Of a stretch of 31,567 bases of DNA, positions 7,787 through 15,091 are shown piece after piece. The stretch comes from Thermodesulfobacteriaceae bacterium UBA6232 (GTDB taxonomy: Bacteria > Desulfobacterota > Thermodesulfobacteria > Thermodesulfobacteriales > Thermodesulfobacteriaceae), in contig DJWK01000021.1 of NCBI GenBank assembly GCA_002441555.1, positions 1 through 31,567 on the forward strand, written 5' to 3'. Under the pieces are notes generated by a model. That model did not search any database, was not told the origin of the DNA, and saw only the letters and a list, made by a program, of their open reading frames with translations. How positions within the stretch are numbered: position 1 is the first letter of the stretch; every line of letters starts with the position of its first letter. Made by a program: the position numbers and the translations under genes.

Positions 7787-9028
7787 TTACGCCCTTTTTA
7801 TAATCTGAAGTGCTTTAATTACGGCACCTGTTGCAGTCTCATTTGAAGTCATAACATCAAGGGGTTTTTTGGCACACCCAACAGGAATAATCCCCTCGTT
7901 TTCCCTAACAAATCCATATTCATCAACAGGAAGTCCAGGAATATTCTCACCTGCTATGCTTGGCTGCATCCCCATGGCAAGAACAACCATATTCACTCTC
8001 TCATTAACCTTCTTCCCTGAGATAGTGTCTTCAGCGGTAACAATTAAATCTTTGGTTTCTGGATCTTCCTCTATTTTGGCAACCTTTCCTTTGATAAAAT
8101 TAATTTTTGCCTCGTTCTGTGCTCTTCTCAAAAACTTCTCATACCTTCCTGGGGTTCTAATATCAATATAAAAAATCAAAGATTCGGTATCTGGAGATTT
8201 TTCAGCAAGATATAAACTGTGTTTGAGGCTTGCAAGACAACATATATAAGAACAATAAGGCAAATGATTTTCATCACGAGACCCAGCACACTGCACAAAG
8301 GCAACTCTCTGCGGAGTGGTGCCATCTGAGGGTCTAATTATATTACCCCCGGTTGGACCCCATGGAGAGGCCATTCTCTCCATCTGCATATTGGTGATTA
8401 CATTGGCAAATTTTCCATATCCAAGATTATCAAGTTTTGAAGCATCATAAAGTTTCCAACCTGTTGCCCAGATGATGGCTCCAACCTCAACTTCAAAAAC
8501 CTCTTCTTTCATATCTGGGTCAATAGCATTGTATTTACAGGCAGAGGTTATTCTTTCCAAATCCCCTGAAGCAAGGGCATTTTTATCAAGTACATATCTC
8601 AACGGAAAGGCCATGGGACTTGGAAGATAAATGGCTTTTCTTTTTCCCAATCCGAAATCATATTCACTAACAACCTCTCCTTCACAAACCTTTTCACACT
8701 CTCCACAGGCTGTGCAGTTTTCATTAACATAGCGCGGTCTCTTTCTTAATTTAACTCTGTAATTTCCAGGCTCTCCATTAATATCGAGAACATCAGTCAT
8801 GGTATATATAGTCAAATGGGGATTGGCTTTTATCCTTTTGTAGTTAATCTCTAAACCACAAGTTGGTGGACAAAGCTTTGGAAAATAATACCTAAGCTGA
8901 CCAACCCTTCCACCTAAGGTTGGCTCTTTTTCAACAAGAATTACTTCAGTTTCCATCTCAGCTGCCTCAATGGCAGCAGTTATTCCGCTAATTCCACCTC
9001 CAACAACTAATATTGTAGAGCTTCCCAT
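7787..9028 (-). CDS. qmoA: QmoA, HdrA-like flavoprotein subunit
   Basis: A 413-residue flavoprotein. The N-terminal FAD motif LVVGGGISGITAAIEAA is at about 7-23, followed by the HdrA-type segment CPPTCGLE at 53-60. One [4Fe-4S] motif has C105, C108, C111 and C115. The family segment CAGSRDENHLPYCSYICC lies near residue 250. It is first in qmoABC, has a strong AAAGGAGG ribosome site, and is preceded by a 14-base-pair inverted repeat and by the apr terminator. Its role is flavin-based electron transfer to AprBA together with QmoB. QmoA and QmoB share the HdrA core, which is the usual pattern in this complex. Confidence 0.95.
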   Translation of the reverse strand: MGSSTILVVGGGISGITAAIEAAEMETEVILVEKEPTLGGRVGQLRYYFPKLCPPTCGLEINYKRIKANPHLTIYTMTDVLDINGEPGNYRVKLRKRPRYVNENCTACGECEKVCEGEVVSEYDFGLGKRKAIYLPSPMAFPLRYVLDKNALASGDLERITSACKYNAIDPDMKEEVFEVEVGAIIWATGWKLYDASKLDNLGYGKFANVITNMQMERMASPWGPTGGNIIRPSDGTTPQRVAFVQCAGSRDENHLPYCSYICCLASLKHSLYLAEKSPDTESLIFYIDIRTPGRYEKFLRRAQNEAKINFIKGKVAKIEEDPETKDLIVTAEDTISGKKVNERVNMVVLAMGMQPSIAGENIPGLPVDEYGFVRENEGIIPVGCAKKPLDVMTSNETATGAVIKALQIIKRA

Positions 9029-9051
9029 TTTAACCTCCTTTTAAATGCTTT

Positions 9052-9099
9052 CTTTTCAGATTTGAAAGGCCTACCTTTTAGCCCCTCAAATCTGAAAAG
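9052..9099. repeat. Perfect 14-base inverted repeat before qmoA
   Basis: CTTTTCAGATTTGA at 9052-9065 is exactly complementary to TCAAATCTGAAAAG at 9086-9099, with 20 bases between. No T-tract follows in the minus direction, so this is not a second terminator. It ends about 24 bases before the qmoA ATG. It could be an RNA stem protecting the qmo message, or a double operator: each arm contains the TCAGATTTGA core also found at the sat -35 region. Confidence 0.8.
9060..9095 (-). promoter_or_regulatory. Weak candidate qmoABC promoter
   Basis: On the minus strand TCAGA-T-TTGAGG is followed after 18 bases by TCAAAT. This is a weak -35/-10 pair (four of six matches each) that would give a leader of about 25 bases containing the qmoA ribosome site. 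The main support is that the TCAGA-N-TTGA box occupies the same place relative to the -35 as in the sat and nuo upstream regions. Confidence 0.3.
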
Positions 9100-9103
9100 T
9101 AAA

Positions 9104-9132
9104 TAAAAAAAGAGGGGGCTTTACGCCCCCTC
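9104..9132 (-). terminator. Rho-independent terminator after aprA
   Basis: An eight-pair perfect stem, GAGGGGGC with GCCCCCTC and a five-base loop (9112-9132), is followed on the minus strand by a run of seven T residues. It lies 16 bases beyond the aprA stop. It should end most sat-apr transcripts before qmoABC, so the qmo genes would be expressed by read-through or from their own promoter. Confidence 0.88.
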
Positions 9133-9148
9133 CAATTTATTTCCTTAA

Positions 9149-11149
9149 TTAGGGTCCAAGGGGATCAGGAATGATCTGCACATACGGATAGGTCTCAAGG
9201 GTCCACTGTTTGGTTTCAGGATCCCATCTGGAAAGGGTGAAACATCTCCAGTTATTGTCATCAATATCTAAGAAATCAGCTCTGTAATAATATCCAGGAT
9301 ATCTTGTTTCTTCTCTAAAGAGAATATGAAGCAAGTGAGCTTCAGCTGTCCATACTCTGTGTCTGTTTTCCCATGCTCTCATAAGCTCATGAAGATCTCT
9401 TGCTGCAGCAAGTTCCATGTCCTCTTTGAGCATTCTCAAAAGCTCGAGCCCTCTTTCAAGCATAATCTTATTGGTCATGTAGTAAGTAGATGTTCCAGCC
9501 ACATATTCGTCCATAAGTTTCATAAGCCTTGCCTGAATGTGACGAGGAATGAGGTAATTGGGATTAACCTCATAAGCAGTGGTTGCATTCTTATACTGCT
9601 CAAATCTATACCAAGGACCATAAACCTCTTTCTTGAGCTCCTCAGGTGTTTCCTTAATAGCAGGTTTGTAATCCTTGTTATCAAGACAGAACTTAACCAT
9701 GGCTTTTGCAGCAATTCTTCCCTCAACATGAGAACCAGAGGAGAATTTGTGTCCACATGCACCTACTGTGTCACCAGCACAGAAAAGTCCTTTAACAGTT
9801 GTCATTCTGTTATAACGCCCAATTTCATCCCAGGGTTTCTTATATTCTTCAGGAACCCAGTCTTCATCAGGTCCGCAGCACCAAGCTCCAGCGCATCCCG
9901 CATGAGAACCAAGGAAGTAAGGCTCAGTGGGCATAATTTCAGAGGGTTTCTTTTCAGGCTCAATGTTTAAACAGGCCCAAAGTCCAGCCTGGGTTATACA
10001 CATGTCAAGAAAGTCTTCCCAGGCTTCAGCAATAAGGTGTTTAAATTCCTTCTTGTCCATGGTCTTTTCTGCTTCCTGAAGGGCCCATTCGGTGTGCATG
10101 AAGATAGGACCTCTTCCCTCTTTCATCTCAATAAGCATAGCATGGTTTCTCAAGCAGGTTCCAACAACTGAGGCCTCACTATAAGGAGCAAACTTTTTGA
10201 GTTCTTCCTTGTGTTTTGCTACATAGTCCTCATCAAAGGCGTTGGTTGCTCTTGCCTTAAAGAGCAAGAACCATGCACCTACTGGTCCATATCCATCCTT
10301 AAATCTTGCAGGAACAAATCTGTTTTCCATAAGAACAAGCTTAGCTCCACTCATGGCACACATGGCATATCCAGAACCGGGGTTCCAAACGGGATACCAA
10401 GTTCTTCCCTTACCTTCATCAATGGATCTTGGACGGAATACATTAACTGCTCCGCCAGTGGAAAGAAGGGTGGCATTGGCTTTAATGATAAAGATTTTAT
10501 TTTCTCTCACTGAAAATCCAACTGCTCCTGCGCATCTATTCTTTTCATTAGCATCAAGAAGAGGTCTCACAATAAAGCACCTTTCAATAATTTCTGCCTT
10601 GTCATAAGAAGCAAGAGCATTTTTGGCTGCTTCTGCAACAATGACCTTATAGGATTCTCCATTAATCATGATCTGCCAGCGTCCAGAACGAACAGGCTTT
10701 GCTCCTCCCTTAAGGGTTAATCCTCTGGCCTTGGCCTCGGCTCCATCAAGGGTTTTTCCAGTATTAGGATCCTGTTTCCAGATGGGAAGACCCCATTCCT
10801 CAAAGCAATGAACGGTATCATCCACATGTCTTCCAACATCAAAAGAAAGGTCCTCTCTGATAATTCCCATAAGGTCGCATCTTACCATTCTAACATAGTC
10901 ATCGGGCTTATTTTCACCAATGTAAGTATTAATAGCAGAAAGACCCATAGCCACCGCTCCAGATCTTTCCATAGCAGCCTTATCACAAAGAAGAATCCTC
11001 AATCCATGTGGTTTTGCCCAGCGAACAGCTTCAACAGCTGCTCCGCAGGCTGCCATTCCACCACCTACAATAAGAATATCTGTTTCTTTTTCTACAATTT
11101 CAGGCTCAGCACAAGGCAATCCAAAGTTATAACTCCAAATTTTAGGCAT
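9149..11149 (-). CDS. aprA: APS reductase alpha subunit (dissimilatory)
   Basis: A 666-residue FAD enzyme that reduces adenosine 5'-phosphosulfate to sulfite and AMP. The N-terminal FAD motif ILIVGGGMAACGAA is present, as are family segments such as ENRFVPARFKDGYGP and the C-terminal FAD-contact region CAGDTVGACGHKFSSGSHVEGR. The length matches known AprA. I place the start at the ATG at 11149, not the GTG three codons earlier, because AAAGGAGG lies at a normal distance from the ATG and would overlap the GTG. It follows aprB closely and forms the AprBA heterodimer with it. The direction could be reversed in sulfur oxidisers, but the qmo and sat context here fits sulfate reduction or disproportionation. 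Confidence 0.97.
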   Translation of the reverse strand: MPKIWSYNFGLPCAEPEIVEKETDILIVGGGMAACGAAVEAVRWAKPHGLRILLCDKAAMERSGAVAMGLSAINTYIGENKPDDYVRMVRCDLMGIIREDLSFDVGRHVDDTVHCFEEWGLPIWKQDPNTGKTLDGAEAKARGLTLKGGAKPVRSGRWQIMINGESYKVIVAEAAKNALASYDKAEIIERCFIVRPLLDANEKNRCAGAVGFSVRENKIFIIKANATLLSTGGAVNVFRPRSIDEGKGRTWYPVWNPGSGYAMCAMSGAKLVLMENRFVPARFKDGYGPVGAWFLLFKARATNAFDEDYVAKHKEELKKFAPYSEASVVGTCLRNHAMLIEMKEGRGPIFMHTEWALQEAEKTMDKKEFKHLIAEAWEDFLDMCITQAGLWACLNIEPEKKPSEIMPTEPYFLGSHAGCAGAWCCGPDEDWVPEEYKKPWDEIGRYNRMTTVKGLFCAGDTVGACGHKFSSGSHVEGRIAAKAMVKFCLDNKDYKPAIKETPEELKKEVYGPWYRFEQYKNATTAYEVNPNYLIPRHIQARLMKLMDEYVAGTSTYYMTNKIMLERGLELLRMLKEDMELAAARDLHELMRAWENRHRVWTAEAHLLHILFREETRYPGYYYRADFLDIDDNNWRCFTLSRWDPETKQWTLETYPYVQIIPDPLGP

Positions 11150-11174
11150 AGCTTTCACCTCCTTTAAAATTTTT

Positions 11175-11660
11175 TTAAATGGTCATTTTCTTGTCTGTGC
11201 AAGGGAATACCTTATTTAAAACTGCCTCAGGCTTGGCTGGCTCCCTTCCCTCAGCAGCCTCAGTAAATAACTGATTATTGTTAATTAAAGATGGATCAGG
11301 ATCAGGTTTCCCAACAGTAGGATCAGCGGATCCCTCAGGGGTGGTTCTAATGGGATACTTAAATCTCAGAACTACCCCATTTCTGAACTTAATGGTCCAC
11401 ATAATGTCAGTTGTTCCTCTCATTGGCTGGCAGGTTCCATTAAGAGGCGCAAAATCAGCATAGTGCCTTACTGATATGGCACCCTGTGGACAACTCTTAA
11501 CACAGGAATAACATTCCCAGCACTGATCAGGCTCCTGATTGTAAGCCTTCATATTCTCAGGATCAAGAATCATAAGGTCATTGGGACAGATATACATGCA
11601 AACCGTTCTGTCTCCACCCTTGCATCCGTCACACTTTTCAGGGTTTACATAACTTGGCAT
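11175..11660 (-). CDS. aprB: APS reductase beta subunit (dissimilatory)
   Basis: A 161-residue iron-sulfur protein that passes electrons to the FAD of AprA. Two [4Fe-4S] motifs are clear: C10, C13, C21 and C25 (with the insertion KGGDRTV typical of AprB), and C47, C50, C53 and C57. The C-terminal half is the long tail that wraps around AprA in known structures. The start ATG has the ribosome site AAAAGGAGG. It lies between the small unknown gene and aprA with short gaps, so sat, the unknown gene, aprB and aprA probably form one transcript. Confidence 0.97.
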   Translation of the reverse strand: MPSYVNPEKCDGCKGGDRTVCMYICPNDLMILDPENMKAYNQEPDQCWECYSCVKSCPQGAISVRHYADFAPLNGTCQPMRGTTDIMWTIKFRNGVVLRFKYPIRTTPEGSADPTVGKPDPDPSLINNNQLFTEAAEGREPAKPEAVLNKVFPCTDKKMTI

Positions 11661-11696
11661 AGTTCCACCTCCTTTTTTTATAGTATTTTCTAAGTT

Positions 11697-12056
11697 TTAC
11701 TCTGTTTCAATGTCTGGCGGAGGAAGATATTCTGATTCCTTGGCAGCAAGCTCTTTAATCTCGTCTATCCTTGCAAGAACTGCCTTAACAACTTCCTCTC
11801 CAAGACTCTTCTGTTTGGCTATTTCCTCAAAAAGAGCTCTCTTAAAAGCAACGGGAGTATCGGTTATACAGGCACGGGAATCTATACGAGCAGTTTCAAA
11901 GGCCTTAAGAATTTCATTTTTTACCTCTTCTCCAACTTTTACCCTTAAAACCTTTAACTCCCCACCAAATACAGCTTCAATATTACTTTCAACGGGAGAT
12001 CCTTTAATTTTACTCAATCTGTAATCATCAAGAAAAACCTCAAGTATATATTCCAT
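11697..12056 (-). CDS. Small conserved-context protein of the sat-apr operon, function unknown
   Basis: A 119-residue soluble protein with no signal peptide or membrane segment. The N-terminal half looks like alternating strands (MEYILEVFLDDYRLSKIKG; VLRVKVGEEV) and the C-terminal half has a charged helix from about 75 to 108. There is one cysteine, C63, in SRACITDTP. I do not recognise a named family. From memory, Archaeoglobus fulgidus also has a small gene between sat and aprBA; whether it is homologous needs a comparison. The position, 28 bases after sat and 36 before aprB, points to a role linked to APS production or use, for example an assembly or channelling factor (inference). It has its own GGGGGTG-type ribosome site. 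Confidence 0.85.
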   Translation of the reverse strand: MEYILEVFLDDYRLSKIKGSPVESNIEAVFGGELKVLRVKVGEEVKNEILKAFETARIDSRACITDTPVAFKRALFEEIAKQKSLGEEVVKAVLARIDEIKELAAKESEYLPPPDIETE

Positions 12057-12084
12057 CTCAACACCCCCTTTATATTTTCTTTAA

Positions 12085-13464
12085 TTAATCAAGGTCAGGA
12101 AGATCAACTTCAAGCTCTTCCTCTTTCCACTGCACATACTTTTCATTAACAAAGGGATACCCGAATTTTTTCCACCACTTAACAACCACCTTAAAAACCT
12201 CAGGCCTCATAATAACAACTGGTGGCTGAACTCCTTCGGCAACAAGCCCTCTAATGAGCGAGCCAGAAAGTTTTTCCTTTTCTTTGGTGTGATTGCAGTT
12301 TTCACTGTAGGCCATCTCTTTACAAACTGGACAATACCAGAACTCCCTCATATTCTGAGGCCTGATAAGAAGTCCACCCTCTACTTCATTAACAGGCTTA
12401 TCAAAGCCATAACTGGGAATTCCCTTAAGCCAGAGAATCTGAGTAGCAAATTTATCATAGTACTCACCTACTGCAGCATGGTCACGTCCAAACATGTGAT
12501 GGGTGCATCCCATGTTCTGACGAATAATTCCATGAAGTAAACTCTCAAGAGGATTACCATATCTCATATCCCAGAGAGTAAAAGTAACCATATGTCTTTC
12601 AGGCTTAATATATCCTGCCTTATGAACTGCCTCATGGGCCTCTAAAATGGCCTCATCGGGATAATCTCCCCTTCTTTTAACACCGATGATGGCATTAACA
12701 AGAATTCCGTGACAGGGTTCAACATCTCCAGTATAGGCGGCATTTTTCATAAGGAACTCATGCCCAACATGGGGTACATTTCTTGTCTGATGGGCAATGG
12801 CTGTTCTCCAACCTTTTTGCTCCATAACCTCTCTGCATTTCCTGGGAGGAAGCCAAAATCTATCAAAAGGAGGCTTAAAGATAGGTTCATTTATAATGGT
12901 GTATTTACCAGCAAGAATAATAGGATTGTGAGATCTGTAAATAACCCAACCGGGATGTTTATCATCAAACTTTTCCCTTACAACCTCAGGGTTGGTCTCA
13001 GGGGAACCAAAGGTTCTGTTGGCAAGTTCTTCAGGATCAATTTCATAAATTTCCTCAATATCAAGAATAGCAAAAGGCTTACCTTTAAGCCTTATAATAA
13101 GTCTGTCTCCCTCACTTACACCAAGGGCCTTATAATCCTCTTTTGAGATATCAAAAAGAATAGGATAGGGAAAAACCCATCCAGAAAGCAATCTTCTCTT
13201 AGAAAGAACACTTTCAAGCTCTGCTGAGGTCATGGACCCCTCAACAGGACTGAAAAATCCGTAACATACAGACATAATCTCACGATAAACGTTTCTTACA
13301 GGAACCCCTCTTTTGTAATGAAGGGTTGGCTTAATGTCATAAACTGGACATTTTGTCCTCTTACAGGACTCAAGAAACTTCTTGGCAACTTTTTTGTCGG
13401 TAATAACTCGCTCAACGAGCTTTCCACCATGAGGCATGGGCCTCTTAAAATAAAGCTCTGACAT
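12085..13464 (-). CDS. sat: ATP sulfurylase (dissimilatory, homo-oligomeric type)
   Basis: A 459-residue enzyme that joins sulfate and ATP to give APS and pyrophosphate. Active-site segments are visible: QTRNVPHVGHE at about 226-236, GVKRRGDYPDE at about 261-271, and HHMFGRDHAAVG at about 322-333. A zinc-type site follows, with C378, C381, C390 and H392. The start is set at the ATG at 13464. A GTG five codons upstream is in frame, but the ribosome site GAGGAGGT lies between them and fits only the ATG. It is first in the sat-unknown-aprB-aprA operon and has a good promoter upstream. The type is that of sulfate reducers, not the CysDN enzyme. Confidence 0.97.
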   Translation of the reverse strand: MSELYFKRPMPHGGKLVERVITDKKVAKKFLESCKRTKCPVYDIKPTLHYKRGVPVRNVYREIMSVCYGFFSPVEGSMTSAELESVLSKRRLLSGWVFPYPILFDISKEDYKALGVSEGDRLIIRLKGKPFAILDIEEIYEIDPEELANRTFGSPETNPEVVREKFDDKHPGWVIYRSHNPIILAGKYTIINEPIFKPPFDRFWLPPRKCREVMEQKGWRTAIAHQTRNVPHVGHEFLMKNAAYTGDVEPCHGILVNAIIGVKRRGDYPDEAILEAHEAVHKAGYIKPERHMVTFTLWDMRYGNPLESLLHGIIRQNMGCTHHMFGRDHAAVGEYYDKFATQILWLKGIPSYGFDKPVNEVEGGLLIRPQNMREFWYCPVCKEMAYSENCNHTKEKEKLSGSLIRGLVAEGVQPPVVIMRPEVFKVVVKWWKKFGYPFVNEKYVQWKEEELEVDLPDLD

Positions 13465-13501
13465 CCTGCACCTCCTCACATAGAATTATTTTCAAACCAA
13501 A

Positions 13502-13529
13502 AGAATATAATTTTTAGTGAAAAAGTCAA
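13502..13529 (-). promoter_or_regulatory. Promoter of the sat-apr operon
   Basis: On the minus strand TTGACT, 16 bases, then TATTCT. Transcription would begin near 13495, about 31 bases before the sat ATG, leaving room for the GAGGAGG ribosome site. TTTTCAGATTTGA overlaps the -35 box (13526-13538) and recurs before qmoA; a related box overlaps the nuo -35. The nuoN gene ends 161 bases before the sat ATG with no visible terminator, so read-through is also possible. Confidence 0.6.
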
Positions 13530-13624
13530 ATCTGAAAATTCTTAACCAGAGGAAATAATTTCTACTTAGTTCGTTTTTTTCAATTTTTTTTATCAAATTT
13601 TCCATCCTTCCTTTTGATTTTAAA

Positions 13625-15079
13625 TTAAGTATGAAAAAGGAGCATATTCATATATAAATAAAGGGTTCTCTGGATAAAATCTACAGCAGGCTTTGGATAT
13701 ACTCCGAAAAGGAGAACAATAAAAAGCGAAAGAATTATAGGAATAAAGAGAGATATGGAATATCTTTCCTTTTCATAATCATAAAGAGGCTTATCCATAT
13801 AAATAACCTTGATAACCCTCAAATACGGGTAAGCCCCTATTACAGAAAAAAGCAAAGCAAGAATAGCAACTCCTATAAAATTGCCCTTCACAAGCATGAT
13901 GAAAATGTAAAATTTCGCCATAAAACCTGCGGTAGGTGGAACTCCAGCCAAAGAAAAGAAAAGAACCAATATCAAAAAAGCCACAAGAGGCAGTTTTTGG
14001 CTAATTCCGCTCATAGATGGTATCTCAAGAAATTCCCTTTTAATACTTGCTAAATAAATTAAAAGTCCAAAGGTGCCAATGGTGGTAAAAAGATAAATAA
14101 GCATATAAAAGAGAATAAAACCATATCCTAAATAATCTCCCGATAAAAATCCAAGGGAGGCATATCCCACATGGGCTACTGAAGAATAGGCAAGCATTCT
14201 TACAATGTTATCCTGTTTAATGGCAAGAAGGCTTCCAATTAGAACTGTAATCAAGGCAATAGGAATAAGAAAGGTTCCAAGTTCTACCCTTAAGGGTGAA
14301 AATCCCAAGATCATTATCTTTATGAAAGCCCCCATAAGGGCAAATTTAACTATTCCTGCAAGAAAAGTTGTTACAGGAAGAGGAGAAGCCTGATAAGCAT
14401 CAGGAGCCCACATATGAAAGGGAACAAGGGATAGCTTTATGGAAAATCCAGCTAATATAAGAATTAAGGCCGCAAAGAGTTCTTTTTTGTTTAATCCTTG
14501 GGCAAGGTTAGTAAAAATGTCCTTAAAAATAAGACTTCCCTGAGAATGATAAACCAAAGCCAAACCAAGAATTATGAAAGCTGAAGCCAAGGCCCCTGCT
14601 ATAAAATATTTAAGGGAACCCTCAAGGGAGTTTCTTCCATATACAAAATTGCTTGCAATCAAAAAGTAAACGGGAATACTCATTAGCTCCATTCCGAGAT
14701 ATAAAGTTAAAAGATCCTGAGAGGCAACCATAACAAAAGCCCCAATAAGAGAAAAAAGAAAAAGCCCGTAAAATTCACCATAATTTAAGGCCCTAAACTC
14801 TTGTAAGAAGGTATAAGAAATGAGAACAATAAGAAAAGCTCCTATCAGAAGGAAAAGCTGTATGGTTGCTGAGAAAAAATCTTTCTGGTAAGCCTTAGTA
14901 AAATCTCCAAAGGGGGTGAACATTAAAAATCCAAAGCCTAACAAAATGGCCAAAAAAACAAGATAATAAGCATAATTTTTATTTTTAATAAACTTATCTA
15001 CGAGAAAGAAAAAAATCCCTGTTATCAAAAAAATTAACTCTACCGCAAGCACAGAAAAATTTAAATTTAAGGTAAACAC
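13625..15079 (-). CDS. nuoN: Complex I membrane subunit NuoN
   Basis: A 484-residue polytopic antiporter-like subunit with about 14 hydrophobic helices, last in the operon. Family signatures include GMELMSIPVYFLIAS, with the conserved glutamate of helix 5, and KLSLVPFHMWAPDAYQASPLPVT, with the conserved lysine and histidine. IKQDNIVRMLAYSSVAHVGY follows, with another channel lysine. It should form one proton or sodium channel of the membrane arm. The start is GTG at 15079 behind AAAGGAGG, a short gap after nuoM. The length is normal for NuoN. Confidence 0.95.
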   Translation of the reverse strand: MFTLNLNFSVLAVELIFLITGIFFFLVDKFIKNKNYAYYLVFLAILLGFGFLMFTPFGDFTKAYQKDFFSATIQLFLLIGAFLIVLISYTFLQEFRALNYGEFYGLFLFSLIGAFVMVASQDLLTLYLGMELMSIPVYFLIASNFVYGRNSLEGSLKYFIAGALASAFIILGLALVYHSQGSLIFKDIFTNLAQGLNKKELFAALILILAGFSIKLSLVPFHMWAPDAYQASPLPVTTFLAGIVKFALMGAFIKIMILGFSPLRVELGTFLIPIALITVLIGSLLAIKQDNIVRMLAYSSVAHVGYASLGFLSGDYLGYGFILFYMLIYLFTTIGTFGLLIYLASIKREFLEIPSMSGISQKLPLVAFLILVLFFSLAGVPPTAGFMAKFYIFIMLVKGNFIGVAILALLFSVIGAYPYLRVIKVIYMDKPLYDYEKERYSISLFIPIILSLFIVLLFGVYPKPAVDFIQRTLYLYMNMLLFHT

Positions 15080-15091
15080 CCTTTACCTCCT

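Noticed and set aside
9326..9970. A 214-codon open frame on the plus strand opposite aprA
   Set aside because: It lies wholly antisense to the well-conserved aprA gene, has no ribosome site and gives a protein of no recognisable family with odd composition. It is a shadow frame.
13465..13479. A longer sat starting at a GTG at 13479
   Set aside because: The ribosome site GAGGAGGT lies inside the extra codons and is placed for the ATG at 13464.
13465..13624. A Rex (TTGTGAA-type) or HcpR (TTGTGA-type) operator before sat
   Set aside because: Only a half-like TTTTTCAC is present; no matching second half-site at the right spacing.
13530..13624. A terminator after nuoN
   Set aside because: T-rich tracts are present but no GC-containing stem precedes them; only a weak AT palindrome (GAAATTATTTC) was seen.
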